Source of the DNA: JBFLYZ01 sp040756415
GTDB taxonomy: Bacteria > Bacteroidota > Bacteroidia > JADZBD01
Direction: 5' to 3'
DNA length: 64,000 nucleotides
Assembly (NCBI GenBank): GCA_040756415.1
Contig: JBFLYZ010000006.1
Span: 21,019 to 85,018 of the forward strand
The notes under the pieces are model-generated. The model was not told the DNA's origin. It ran no database searches and saw only the letters and a program-made list of their open reading frames with translations. The translations under genes and the position numbers were made by a program. Shown piece after piece: positions 31,607 to 40,487 of this stretch (its first letter is position 1; each line of letters begins with the position of its first letter).

Positions 31607-31732
31607 TTGGTGTAATTTTTGGTGGGACAATATTAATACAATTTTCAGCACTTTCCTGTCAATAAATATGCCCAAAGGCCGGAACTTTTCAACCTTGTTT
31701 TCGTAAAATTGTCAGTATAAAAATATAAGCCT

Positions 31733-32446
31733 ATGGCCACGTTAAGCAAGAACTGGATTACCGAGAAACTGATCGATTTCGAGTACAAAAAGTACATCCT
31801 GCTGGCTTACCTGCAGGAGGTGAGCCGGCATTTCGAGCTTAATCAGTTGTACCCCGATCTGTCGGAGCTCATTCTACATTACCACAATACCAAATCGCTG
31901 AAGGAGAATAAAAAGCAGTTGTTCGATGCTTTTCCCCAGCAAATGAAATCCATCGATGTCAGGCATTTTTTCATCCAGTATGAGAAGCTGCTTGAGGATG
32001 ACCAGTTGATGAAGGAGATCGAGAGCATCATCGATTATTCCATTCCCAAGTTCGAGCATTACCTGAACGAGGGCAGGCAGATCTACGATTTCATTGAAAA
32101 GCACCTGGAGATATTCCCCATTGGCGTGATACCGCTCAATACGGATTATGGATATCTTTTGCTCAAGGGAGGCAAGCGGAGCGATACCAATGTGTTCGAG
32201 TACCAGATTACATTATTTGAAAAGCCGGGCGAGAAATACCGCGCCATACACACGAGTTTTGTGCGCAGCTACAGCAGCACCTTTACCAACACCTTTGATT
32301 TTATCAAAACCGACCTGATCCGCGAGAACAGCAAGCTGCCCAACCCGGCAGCCTACGCGATAGAAACGGAGCTGGACATACCCTTGCACGAGACCTTTCT
32401 GCCTATTGCCAAGCGAACGCTGGTGCGCTACGTGGCGGCAGCCTGA
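31733..32446 (+). CDS. Conserved Bacteroidota protein of unknown function
   Basis: 237 residues, no signal peptide, soluble and probably cytoplasmic. N-terminal half is helical and charged (WITEKLIDFEYKKYILLAYL, IEKHLEIFPIGVIPLN); the C-terminal half is beta-rich (GYLLLKGGKRSDTNVFEYQI, AIHTSFVRSYSSTFTNTFD). I recall such proteins as conserved in Bacteroidota but know no name or role. No operon partner; it is divergent from the OmpA gene and shares a bidirectional terminator with the peptide-binding lipoprotein. Confidence 0.75.
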   Translation: MATLSKNWITEKLIDFEYKKYILLAYLQEVSRHFELNQLYPDLSELILHYHNTKSLKENKKQLFDAFPQQMKSIDVRHFFIQYEKLLEDDQLMKEIESIIDYSIPKFEHYLNEGRQIYDFIEKHLEIFPIGVIPLNTDYGYLLLKGGKRSDTNVFEYQITLFEKPGEKYRAIHTSFVRSYSSTFTNTFDFIKTDLIRENSKLPNPAAYAIETELDIPLHETFLPIAKRTLVRYVAAA

Positions 32447-32468
32447 CCGGCCCGAACGAAAAACAAAA

Positions 32469-32495
32469 AACCCGGATGCCTGTCCGGATTTTTTT
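32469..32495. terminator. Bidirectional terminator
   Basis: CCGGA/TCCGG stem with AA/TT extension, A-run before and T-run after, in the 67-bp gap between converging genes. Confidence 0.68.
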
Positions 32496-32513
32496 GTTGT
32501 TGAAAAGGGAATA

Positions 32514-34274
32514 TTACTTCTTTTTCGGCTCTTCTTTGGGAACGAAATAAACCCTGCTCAGGTCGCGGTATTCCATGGCATTGGCAGGGAAATTCTTCAC
32601 ATTGTTCTGCAGCATACGGTAGTTCTCATCATAGAAGATGGGCATGAAAGCGGCATCTGAAATGGCGATCTGGTCGGCTTTCATATACAGCTCAAAACGC
32701 TTGGTCTCATCGGGTTCTTTCATGGCTGCCATGAACACCGAATCGTATACCGGGTTCTGGTAACGGACCGAGTTGGTGGCTGAGCGGTCGTTCAGGTTCT
32801 TCGGCACGTGTCCGCCATAGAGCAGGGTCAGGAAGGTTTCGGGATCCGGGTAGTCGGCTATCCACGAAGTTCTCCAGAACAGGGACTTGCCCGTTTCCAG
32901 CTTATCCAGGTGCTGGCTGAACGGCATGGGATCTATCTTCACATCGATGTTCAGGTTCTCTTTCAGCATGCTGCGGATGGCTTCGGCCGTAAGTACGTTA
33001 CGGTCGCCACCCCCGCTGTTGATCTGCAGGGTGATCACCGGGAATCCCTTTCCGTTCGGGTAGCCGGCATCGGCCAGGTATTTCTGGGCCAGCTCCTTGT
33101 CGAACCTGAAGCCCTGTATCTTCTTAAAATCATAGCCTTTTGATTCAAAGGCCTGGGTGGGAGGCACCATGCCGTAAATGCCCGGTATGCCCTCGCCCTT
33201 GAGCGTATAGTTAACGATCTTCTCGCGGTCAATGGCATAGTTGAAGGCCAGGCGCACATTCTTGTTCTTGAAGATATCGCTGGGATTCAGGAAGCCGTAA
33301 TAGAAGGTGCTCATAGCCGGCTCGATCTGGAGCTGGAAGGCGCGGTTGCCCTCTTTGGCTTCATTGAAATCGGCCAGAATCTCATCGATCATTTCCGTGG
33401 GCAGGCGGTAGACCAGGTCAAGCTTACCCTGGCGGAAATCGAGCAGCTCCTGCTTCTTTTCTTTTACAAAAGTGAACTTGATGCCATCCAGGTAAGGCAG
33501 CTTATTGCCGTACTCATCGCTCTGCCAGTAGTTCTGGTTCTTTTCCAGGATAACGTAATCGCCTTCTTTCACCTTGCTTACGCTGAATGCACCGGTGCCT
33601 ACGCACTTCACGCGCATCTCCTCACCGTATTTTTCCCAGGCCTCTTTAGGATAGACCCAGCATCCGGGCATGGTCAGGATGTTTTCAAAGCCGGCAAAGG
33701 GAAAATTGAGGGTGATCTGCAGGGTGTACGGGTCAACCACCTTGAGGCCTTCCACGCCAGTCAAAGAGCCTTTGTTCTGGGTGGAGTTATAGTACTCGCT
33801 GGCGCCTTTTACGCGGTCTTTGAATGTAAGATCAAACTGCGAGTTATTGGGCGAATACGTGCAGAGCTGGGTGAAGCACCACTTAAAATCCTCAGCGGTC
33901 ACTTCCCTTCCCTTCCCGCCCGAAAAGCAGGAATCATCATGGAACACCACGCCCTTGCGCAGGTAAAAGGTCCATACCGTAGCGTCATCGTTCTTCTCCC
34001 ATTTCTCAGCCAGGGCGGGAATGACCTTCAGGTCGGCCTGGTTGAGCTTGAGCAGGCCCTCATAAACCTGGTTGGCGATACGGTGGGAGGCCACCTCGGT
34101 AATATTGAGCGGATACAGGTTACGGAAATCCTCCACCTCGTTCATCTTGAAAACATCACCGTAATATATTCCCCCCTTACCAGGTGTGAGCCCGCCTTCT
34201 GTATTGGTATCGCTACCGCAGGAAGAAAATAATAGGGCAGAAGCCGCGGAAAGCGTATATAGGACCTTTCTCAT
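32514..34274 (-). CDS. ABC transporter substrate-binding lipoprotein (family 5, peptide/OppA-like)
   Basis: 586 residues. Lipobox (LLFSSC|GSDT) and a family 5 solute-binding fold: NLYPLNITEVASHRIANQVYEGLL, WEKNDDATVWTFYLRKGVVFHDD, FKWCFTQL, PAMSTFYYGFLNPSDIFKN and SLFWRTSWIADYPDPETFL. These proteins bind peptides, nickel or sugars for ABC import. No permease or ATPase gene lies nearby, so it is an orphan; some Bacteroidota copies have been seen as stand-alone surface proteins. A strong promoter lies at 34303-34332. Confidence 0.92.
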   Translation of the reverse strand: MRKVLYTLSAASALLFSSCGSDTNTEGGLTPGKGGIYYGDVFKMNEVEDFRNLYPLNITEVASHRIANQVYEGLLKLNQADLKVIPALAEKWEKNDDATVWTFYLRKGVVFHDDSCFSGGKGREVTAEDFKWCFTQLCTYSPNNSQFDLTFKDRVKGASEYYNSTQNKGSLTGVEGLKVVDPYTLQITLNFPFAGFENILTMPGCWVYPKEAWEKYGEEMRVKCVGTGAFSVSKVKEGDYVILEKNQNYWQSDEYGNKLPYLDGIKFTFVKEKKQELLDFRQGKLDLVYRLPTEMIDEILADFNEAKEGNRAFQLQIEPAMSTFYYGFLNPSDIFKNKNVRLAFNYAIDREKIVNYTLKGEGIPGIYGMVPPTQAFESKGYDFKKIQGFRFDKELAQKYLADAGYPNGKGFPVITLQINSGGGDRNVLTAEAIRSMLKENLNIDVKIDPMPFSQHLDKLETGKSLFWRTSWIADYPDPETFLTLLYGGHVPKNLNDRSATNSVRYQNPVYDSVFMAAMKEPDETKRFELYMKADQIAISDAAFMPIFYDENYRMLQNNVKNFPANAMEYRDLSRVYFVPKEEPKKK

Positions 34275-34302
34275 ATAGGACTTGTATTTCGAATTGAAGC
34301 AA

Positions 34303-34332
34303 CAAAAATAATAATGTAATATGAATGTGCAA
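34303..34332 (-). promoter_or_regulatory. Promoter TTG-N19-TATTTTTG of the substrate-binding gene
   Basis: On the minus strand TTG (34332-34330), 19 bases, then TATTTTTG (34310-34303): a canonical -33/-7 pair. The ATG at 34274 is 28 bases downstream. Confidence 0.7.
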
Positions 34333-34372
34333 ACTTAATTTTGGAGATAATAAGTCCCTGCCCGACAAGGGG

Positions 34373-35140
34373 TTAAAAATCCACCTCCACCAGGATAGGG
34401 CAGTGGTCAGAGTGCCGCGCTTCGGGCAGGATTGCCGCCCTTTTCAGCCTTGGCTCCAGCTCCCTGCTGGCCAGGTGATAATCGATGCGCCAGCCCAGGT
34501 TCTTGGCCCTGGCATTGGCCCTGAAGCTCCACCAGGAATACTGGTGAGGCTGCTGGTTGAAATGGCGGAACGTGTCAATAAAGCCGCTGTCCATGAATTG
34601 GCCTATCCACTCGCGTTCTTCGGGAAGGAAACCCGATGAGTTGGCATTGCTCACGGGATTATGAATGTCAATGGCCTTGTGGCAGATGTTGTAATCGCCT
34701 GAAATGATCAGGTTGGGCCTTTTCTTCCTCAACTCATGGATGTAGTTCCGGAAATCGTCCAGGAACCTGTACTTGAAGTTCTGCCGCTCGTCACCCGTGG
34801 TGCCCGAAGGGAAATAAACGCTCATCACCGAAACATCGCCATAATCTGCCCTGATGGTGCGGCCCTCATTATCGTAATCGTTCAGCCCGCATCCGTACTC
34901 CACGTGATCGGGCTGCTCCTTCGAGAGAATGGCCACCCCGCTGTATCCCTTTTTTTGCGCGGGATACCAGAAATGCCTATAGCCCAGCTTCTCGAACTCT
35001 TCCACCGGTATCACCTCAGCATGCGCTTTGATCTCCTGCAGGCATACGATATCGGCATTGGCGGCTTTGAGCCAGCCGCAGAGGTCTTTTCCCATGGCGG
35101 CCCGTATCCCGTTTACATTGTATGAAATGATCTTTTTCAT
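34373..35140 (-). CDS. xth: Exodeoxyribonuclease III
   Basis: 255 residues, full length. AP endonuclease/3' exonuclease of base-excision repair, of the ExoA/APE1-like branch. Seen: SYNVNGIRAAMGK (metal Asn), DIVCLQEIKA (metal Glu), NLIISGDYNICH (Asp/Asn site), GWRIDYHLAS and ARHSDHCPILVEVDF (catalytic Asp-His). Start at 35140 is the first Met of the fold; upstream codons to 35350 read through the next gene's region. It is divergent from the 1178-residue outer-membrane gene. It is distinct in sequence from the XthA-type remnant at 6715-6927. Confidence 0.96.
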   Translation of the reverse strand: MKKIISYNVNGIRAAMGKDLCGWLKAANADIVCLQEIKAHAEVIPVEEFEKLGYRHFWYPAQKKGYSGVAILSKEQPDHVEYGCGLNDYDNEGRTIRADYGDVSVMSVYFPSGTTGDERQNFKYRFLDDFRNYIHELRKKRPNLIISGDYNICHKAIDIHNPVSNANSSGFLPEEREWIGQFMDSGFIDTFRHFNQQPHQYSWWSFRANARAKNLGWRIDYHLASRELEPRLKRAAILPEARHSDHCPILVEVDF

Positions 35141-35219
35141 TGCGCGTGAAAACAATTGACGGATGAATTCCGTTATAGAAACGATGCAAATTAGTAATTT
35201 TAGCTTTTGCCCCCGAGGG

Positions 35220-38200
35220 TTGAAAAACAAATTTTTCATATCGCTTTTCCTGTTTCTTCCCTTCATGGCCCTGGCGCAAAATCCCGGCTTGGTGCGGCAG
35301 AAAAAGGTTTCGCCTGGCAGCGATACCGTGCGGCTCGACAGCCTGAGCATCCTTCCCTCTTCCCTGAAATTCGACCCGCCACTGGATTCATCCTGCTACC
35401 GCCTGAACTTTGCGGAAGGCTACCTGGTATGGGATAAGCAGGCGCTGAAAAAAAAAGGAATAAGTGCCGACAGCATTACCGTTCTCTACCAGGCCTTTCC
35501 ATTCAGCCTGTCAAAAACATATTCACACAAGGATGTCGGCCAGCTCGATAAAAAAACGGTCAGCAACCCTTTCGTCTATAAGCCCGGCTCAAAAAGCAAT
35601 GCCGATATCTTCAACCTGGGCGGCCTGAACAAAAGCGGGAGTATTTCGCGGGGAGTCATGTTCGGCAATAACCAGGATATCTCAGTGAGCTCCAATCTCG
35701 ACCTGCGCCTTTCCGGCAGGCTGAGCGAGAACATCGATATCGTGCTGGCGGCCACCGATGATAATATTCCCATTCAGCCCGATGGCACTACCCAGCAGTT
35801 GCAGGAGTTCGATAAGGTGTTCATCCAGCTTTCTGACAGCAACAATAAGCTGGTTGCGGGCGATTTCGTTCTGCTCCGGCCCAATTCGTATTTCATGAAT
35901 TACAACAAGAAAGCGCAGGGGCTTAGCTTCACCAGCGTATATTCTAAAACAACCCTGAAAAATACGGATCAGGCGAACTGGAGCCTGAGCGATAAGATAA
36001 AAACGGTGAATACGGTCACCGCCAGCGCTGCGGTAAGCAAGGGCAAGTTCGCGCGCAACCTGTTCCAGGGCATAGAAGGCAACCAGGGGCCCTACCGCCT
36101 GAGGGGCGCTGAGAACGAATTGTTCATCATCGTGCTTTCGGGCAGCGAGAAGGTGTATATTGACGGGGAGCTGATGGAGCGGGGAGCCGACAACGATTAC
36201 ATCATTGATTACAACACGGCCGAGATCATTTTCACGCCCCGCCAGAAGATCACGAAGGACAAGCGCATTGCGGTAGAGTTCCAGTACTCGGATAAGAACT
36301 ACGCCCGCTCGCTCTACCAGCTCAGCGATGAGTTCCAGAAAGGAAAATGGAAGCTCAGCATCAATTACTATTCGGAGCAGGACAACAAGAACAAGCCGCT
36401 CCAGCAGCAGCTCAACGATACGGACCGGGTCATCATGGCGAACGCGGGCGACCAGGTATCCGATGCCTTTACCAGCGGGGTTGACAGCGTGGTCTTCAAC
36501 AGCTCCGAGGTCTTGTATGATATGCGGGATACGACCAGGGGCTCGTTCACCTACAACGACATTTTTGTTTACTCCACCGATTCTTCCGTGGCCCATTACC
36601 GCCTGAGCTTCTCTTACGTGGGGCCGAACAACGGCAACTATGTGCAAACCGCATCGGCCGTGAACGGTAAAGTGTTCAAATGGGTGATGCCCGATACGCT
36701 CACCGGCCAGCTTCGCGGCTCGTACGAGCCGGTGCTGTTGCTGGTCACGCCCAAACAGAAGGAGATGCTGACAGCCGGCATCGTTTACCAGTTCTCAAAG
36801 AACTATTTCATTTCACTGGAAGGCGCCTACACCCGCAACGATATCAACCGGTTTTCGGCCCTGGATAAAGCGAACGATGACGGTTACGGGTTCAGGGCCG
36901 GTATGCAGGTGCCGGTATGGGAGGACAAATCCCCCGATCCGCGTTATGCCGAATTGCTCCTGAAGGCCGGGTACGAATATGTACAAATGGATTTTTCGCC
37001 CATAGAGCGCTTTCGCCCGGTCGAGTTCGAACGCGACTGGAACAGGAGCTCGTCCTCTTTCCTGTCTGACCAGCACCTCTTCAGCGCAGGCCTGGTCTTT
37101 AACTCGGGCCATGTTCCGCTGAAGCAGAAGTTCACTGCAGGCTATTCCTTCGGCTCATTCACCGAAGGTTCGTTCTATACCGGCATGAAACACGGCATGC
37201 ACAGCAGGTTGGACAATAAAAAATACCTGCTCGACCTGAATGCCAGTTTTCTTCAATCGGATAACGTTACTTCGCTGACGCAATTTACCCGCGGAAAGAT
37301 CAATGCCGCGCGCAGGTTCAAATGGATCACGCCAGGAGTAAGAGCACAGTACGAGCAGAACCTGTTCCAAAGAAACAATTCCGATTCGCTCAATACGGGC
37401 AGCTTTCAGTTCGCGGAGTGGGAGCTTTACGCGCAGAAGCAGGATACGTCCAAACTGTTCCTGGAGCTGAGCTACCGCGAGCGTACCGACTGGCTGGTGA
37501 GGAATTATGCGCTGTCGGAGGCTACCTTTGCCCGCAATTACGGCATGGATCTCCGCTTGATGAAGAACCCGAACAGCCAGCTTCGATTCAATGCCACCTA
37601 CCGCGAGCTGGAAATAAAAGATACGCTCATTACCACGCAAAAACCGGATAATACCCTGCTGGGAAGGGCCGAATACAGCTTCAGCCTGTGGAAGGGTGCC
37701 CTGAGCTCGGCAACCTTTTACGAAATAGGTTCGGGCCTGGAGCTGAAAAAGGAATACACATTCATAGAGGTGCAGCCCGGACAGGGAGTGTACACCTGGA
37801 TCGACTACAATGGCAACGGGGTAAAGGAGCTCAACGAGTTTGAGACCGCGGCCTTTCCTGACCAGGCCACCTACATCAAAGTGTTCGTGCCCACGGATGA
37901 TTACATCAAGACCTTTTCCAACCAGTTCAGCCAGGTGCTGAGCCTGCGCCCGCTGGCGGTATGGTCGGGTAAAACGGGATTTAAAAAATTCCTGACGCGT
38001 TTCGCCAGCCAGATCGCTTACCGCGTGGACCGCAAATCGACTGACGAGGACCTGCTCATGGCCTACAACCCGTTTTTAAGGCAGGTGGCCGACAGCACCC
38101 TGCAATCGCTTAACTCCTCGTTCAGGAATACGTTTTATTTTAACCAGACCAGCTCTATTTTTGGCGCTGACTATACATACCAGGATAACCGCAACAAGCA

Positions 38201-38756
38201 ATTGCTCACCAACGGTTTCGATTCGCGCGAGAATATCTACCACGAGGTAAGGGCGCGCTGGAACATTACCCGCAAATGGACCCTGCAGGAAACGGCCCGT
38301 AACGGGGTGAAGAGGCGCTCCTCCCTGTTCTTCGGAAGCGGCAACTATGCCATTTCGTACACCGAGGCCGAAACGAAGGTCAGCTACCAGCCCGGCACCA
38401 CCTTCCGCGTGAGCGTGAGCTATAAGTACACCGAAAAATACAACCATCCGGACCTGGGTCCGCAAAAGGCTTTCATGAACAATTTCGGGATGGAGCTTAA
38501 GTATAACGTGCTCAACAAGGGTAACCTGCAATTGAAAGGAAACTACATCGAGATCAGGTACAACGATTCATCGAATACCACGCTGGCCTTCGAGATGCTG
38601 GACGGACTGAAGACAGGCCAGAACATTACCTGGGGCGTATCTTACCAGCGCAACCTGGGGGGCAATATGCAGCTCAGCCTGACCTATGACGGACGCAAGT
38701 CGGAAACGGTAAAGACCATCCATACGGGCGGGGCGCAGGTGAGGGCCTTCTTTTAA
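35220..38756 (+). CDS. Large outer-membrane protein of unknown function
   Basis: 1178 residues from TTG 35220, which begins a clean signal peptide (KNKFFISLFLFLPFMALAQ|NPG); in-frame ATGs at 35163 and 35184 add a leader without signal character. An N-terminal region (~20-110) precedes a well-conserved stretch with SRGVMFGNNQDISVSSNLDL, NIPIQPDGTTQQLQEFDKVF and KLVAGDFVLLRPNSYFMNYN, then IDYNTAEIIFTPRQKI; the remainder is a long series of beta-hairpins ending in aromatic strands (GAQVRAFF), like a large barrel. I recall this motif set from large unnamed Bacteroidota surface proteins and recognise no function. No T9SS tail. Confidence 0.82.
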   Translation: MKNKFFISLFLFLPFMALAQNPGLVRQKKVSPGSDTVRLDSLSILPSSLKFDPPLDSSCYRLNFAEGYLVWDKQALKKKGISADSITVLYQAFPFSLSKTYSHKDVGQLDKKTVSNPFVYKPGSKSNADIFNLGGLNKSGSISRGVMFGNNQDISVSSNLDLRLSGRLSENIDIVLAATDDNIPIQPDGTTQQLQEFDKVFIQLSDSNNKLVAGDFVLLRPNSYFMNYNKKAQGLSFTSVYSKTTLKNTDQANWSLSDKIKTVNTVTASAAVSKGKFARNLFQGIEGNQGPYRLRGAENELFIIVLSGSEKVYIDGELMERGADNDYIIDYNTAEIIFTPRQKITKDKRIAVEFQYSDKNYARSLYQLSDEFQKGKWKLSINYYSEQDNKNKPLQQQLNDTDRVIMANAGDQVSDAFTSGVDSVVFNSSEVLYDMRDTTRGSFTYNDIFVYSTDSSVAHYRLSFSYVGPNNGNYVQTASAVNGKVFKWVMPDTLTGQLRGSYEPVLLLVTPKQKEMLTAGIVYQFSKNYFISLEGAYTRNDINRFSALDKANDDGYGFRAGMQVPVWEDKSPDPRYAELLLKAGYEYVQMDFSPIERFRPVEFERDWNRSSSSFLSDQHLFSAGLVFNSGHVPLKQKFTAGYSFGSFTEGSFYTGMKHGMHSRLDNKKYLLDLNASFLQSDNVTSLTQFTRGKINAARRFKWITPGVRAQYEQNLFQRNNSDSLNTGSFQFAEWELYAQKQDTSKLFLELSYRERTDWLVRNYALSEATFARNYGMDLRLMKNPNSQLRFNATYRELEIKDTLITTQKPDNTLLGRAEYSFSLWKGALSSATFYEIGSGLELKKEYTFIEVQPGQGVYTWIDYNGNGVKELNEFETAAFPDQATYIKVFVPTDDYIKTFSNQFSQVLSLRPLAVWSGKTGFKKFLTRFASQIAYRVDRKSTDEDLLMAYNPFLRQVADSTLQSLNSSFRNTFYFNQTSSIFGADYTYQDNRNKQLLTNGFDSRENIYHEVRARWNITRKWTLQETARNGVKRRSSLFFGSGNYAISYTEAETKVSYQPGTTFRVSVSYKYTEKYNHPDLGPQKAFMNNFGMELKYNVLNKGNLQLKGNYIEIRYNDSSNTTLAFEMLDGLKTGQNITWGVSYQRNLGGNMQLSLTYDGRKSETVKTIHTGGAQVRAFF

Positions 38757-38761
38757 AAATG

Positions 38762-38769
38762 TATTTTAG
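38762..38769 (+). promoter_or_regulatory. -7-like box (TATTTTAG) of tadA
   Basis: TATTTTAG is one base from TAnnTTTG and ends 5 bases before the tadA ATG at 38775. Confidence 0.35.
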
Positions 38770-38774
38770 CGCAA

Positions 38775-39218
38775 ATGATCGACAACTCCCACGAACGCTT
38801 CATGCGCGAAGCGCTGAAAGAAGCTAAAAAAGCCTTTGAGGCGGATGAAGTGCCCGTGGGGGCGGTGGTGGTGTGCAACAACCAGGTCATCGCCCGCGCG
38901 CATAACCTCACCGAGCGCCTGAACGATGTGACCGCACATGCCGAAATGCAGGCCATCACAGCCGCGGCCAACCACCTGGGCGGAAAATACCTTAACGAGT
39001 GCACGCTTTATGTAACGGTCGAGCCCTGCGTGATGTGCGCGGGCGGATCGTTCTGGGCCCAACTAGGCTCCATCGTATTCGGAGCGTATGATGAGAAAAG
39101 AGGATTTATTAAAACCTCACCGCAGATCATTCATCCGAAGACCAAGCTGATAGGAGGCATACTGAGGGAAGAATGCGGGGAGCTGATGAAAGAATTTTTC
39201 CGGAGGAAAAGAGGTTGA
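38775..39218 (+). CDS. tadA: tRNA-specific adenosine deaminase (nucleoside deaminase)
   Basis: 147 residues. Zinc deaminase that converts adenosine-34 to inosine in tRNA-Arg. Seen: MREALKEAKKAFEADEVPVG, the active site HAEMQAI (zinc His and proton-transfer Glu) and PCVMCAG (zinc Cys pair). Length and motif order match TadA rather than guanine deaminase, though the family is broad. It starts 19 bases after the large outer-membrane gene. 236 bp of repeats and scars follow. Confidence 0.92.
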   Translation: MIDNSHERFMREALKEAKKAFEADEVPVGAVVVCNNQVIARAHNLTERLNDVTAHAEMQAITAAANHLGGKYLNECTLYVTVEPCVMCAGGSFWAQLGSIVFGAYDEKRGFIKTSPQIIHPKTKLIGGILREECGELMKEFFRRKRG

Positions 39219-39245
39219 CCGGCAGTCGGTCGACCTGGAACACAT

Positions 39246-39290
39246 CCCCCGCCATCCGCCTAATGCGGATGCCCCCCCTTTCAAAGGGGA
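39246..39290. repeat. Dispersed palindromic repeat, copy 2
   Basis: CCCCCGCCATCCGCCTAATG then CGGATGCCCCCCCTTTCAAA then GGGGA: palindromes ATCCGC/GCGGAT and CCCCTTT/AAAGGGG as in copies 1 and 3. Sits between tadA and the rhodanese gene. Confidence 0.78.
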
Positions 39291-39367
39291 AATCCCAGAG
39301 TAATCTGTGGTAAATGACTTTTACACCACAGAGAATACAGGTTTACACAGAAAAAAACGGGAACTGA

Positions 39368-39430
39368 TTTGTCTCTTCAATCGGGTAGCCCTTTTCTATC
39401 CACTCAGCAGATAGGTCGGTAGGTAAACCT
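39368..39430 (-). pseudogene. Duplicated C-terminal fragment of the rhodanese gene
   Basis: On the minus strand this reads LPTDLSAEWIEKGYPIEETN, matching LPTDLSADWIEKGYPLEETN, the last 20 residues of the intact gene that ends just upstream at 39455. It has several silent and two coding differences and no start of its own. It looks like a worn tandem-duplication remnant. Confidence 0.8.
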
Positions 39431-39454
39431 GCCTGCCGGATTGCCAAGGTTTAC

Positions 39455-39919
39455 TTAATTCGTTTCTTCAAGTGGATAACCTTTTTCTATCCAATCAGCG
39501 GACAGATCAGTAGGCAGGTACAGCACCTTGGCGTTCTTGTATCCCGCTTCTTCCAGGTATTCGAAGGGGGGCTTGATGTTCGGGCAGGTCTTGAACTTGC
39601 AGCAGCCGCAGTACACAATGATCTCCTTATCCTTTGCGTACTTGCTTACCAGGTATTTGAAATCCTCCATGCCCTTGAGGGTAGAGGTAGCCTCGCTGGT
39701 CTTGACCGCGCCTTTAATGAGATCTACAGGCCCCACGCAGATAATGACGGGCTTCTTGGCTGCCGGGTCGTTCAGGGTCTTGGCCAGGTCGGCAGGGTAC
39801 ACCAATTGCGTAATATCCCAGGGAACATCGGTTTGCTTGAAGGCGTACAAGCTGAACAGCATTGCGCAGATGACCAGCGACACGCTTTTCCAATATCTCA
39901 TAGCTATCTTTTTGTCCAT
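39455..39919 (-). CDS. Exported rhodanese-like protein
   Basis: 154 residues. N-terminal membrane/signal segment (WKSVSLVICAMLFSLYAF), then a single rhodanese-like domain: DITQLVYPADLAKTLNDP, KKPVIICVGP and the active-site strand with Cys-rich loop IIVYCGCCKFKTCPN, then YKNAKVLYLPTDLSADW. The Cys cluster (C-CC-C) could bear persulfide or bind metal. The substrate is unknown. A 20-residue copy of its C-terminus is repeated downstream at 39368-39430. Start ATG 39919 is preferred to TTG 39928. Confidence 0.82.
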   Translation of the reverse strand: MDKKIAMRYWKSVSLVICAMLFSLYAFKQTDVPWDITQLVYPADLAKTLNDPAAKKPVIICVGPVDLIKGAVKTSEATSTLKGMEDFKYLVSKYAKDKEIIVYCGCCKFKTCPNIKPPFEYLEEAGYKNAKVLYLPTDLSADWIEKGYPLEETN

Positions 39920-39944
39920 AATTAACAAAAACTGTACCGCTAAT

Positions 39945-40439
39945 TTAAGGATTTTTACGCCTCAGCGGCCTGCGGAATGAGAAGCGCGGCCGCTCCTGTT
40001 CTTCGGGCGGGCGGATAATGCGCAGCCTGAGTTTCCCGGGCTCAAACCCGAATACCGTTTCTCTTGAGAAAAAACTGGTAAAGAATATGATCCAGGCCAG
40101 GAAAACGATAACCGAAATAACTAAGCCTCCTGCCCAGAAGCCCCAGAAAGTAAAAATATAGGCTTCGGCCGGATCGGAGGTTTTGTAAACAACGGGCACC
40201 TTGCCGTTTTGTGGAATTTCCAGGTTGGATTCGGCTTTAAACGTAACCCATCCTTTCGGAGAATCAAACCGCACTATCGGATAGTGAATCGTTATGCGCC
40301 TGCCTATCACCTCATAGCCGGTCACTTTGCCTTCAGCGAAAGAAGCGCCAAATAAAAAGGTGATCTTGTTCAGGAAATAAAAAAGAAGAATGATGGCGCC
40401 ACCCACCGCGGAGACCGCATTGCGTTTCATGGTCCACAT
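39945..40439 (-). CDS. DUF3592 family membrane protein
   Basis: 164 residues. A first hydrophobic helix (~9-30), an exposed beta domain with HYPIVRFDSPKGWVTFKAES, PQNGKVPVVYKTSDPAEAYI (the DUF3592 pattern of PxxG.V.V.Y.P..P..A) and a second helix (~98-128), then a basic Arg/Pro-rich tail. Function unknown. The start at ATG 40439 is favoured because a -7 box (TATTTTTG, 40452-40445) ends five bases upstream; ATG 40430 is the alternative. It lies after the M16 terminator, whose stem overlaps this promoter. Confidence 0.8.
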   Translation of the reverse strand: MWTMKRNAVSAVGGAIILLFYFLNKITFLFGASFAEGKVTGYEVIGRRITIHYPIVRFDSPKGWVTFKAESNLEIPQNGKVPVVYKTSDPAEAYIFTFWGFWAGGLVISVIVFLAWIIFFTSFFSRETVFGFEPGKLRLRIIRPPEEQERPRFSFRRPLRRKNP

Positions 40440-40444
40440 GAGCG

Positions 40445-40452
40445 CAAAAATA
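40445..40452 (-). promoter_or_regulatory. -7 box (TATTTTTG) of the DUF3592 gene
   Basis: Exact TAnnTTTG on the minus strand, five bases before ATG 40439. It abuts the T-run of the M16 terminator. Confidence 0.45.
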
Positions 40453-40483
40453 AAAAACCCGGATCGTTCTGATCCGGGTTTTT
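40452..40483 (-). terminator. Terminator of the M16 peptidase gene
   Basis: ACCCGGATC/GATCCGGGT core stem with A/T extension around the loop GTTCT (40466-40470); on the minus strand it ends in TTTTTTATTTTT and lies a few bases after the M16 stop. Confidence 0.8.
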
Positions 40484-40487
40484 CGCG

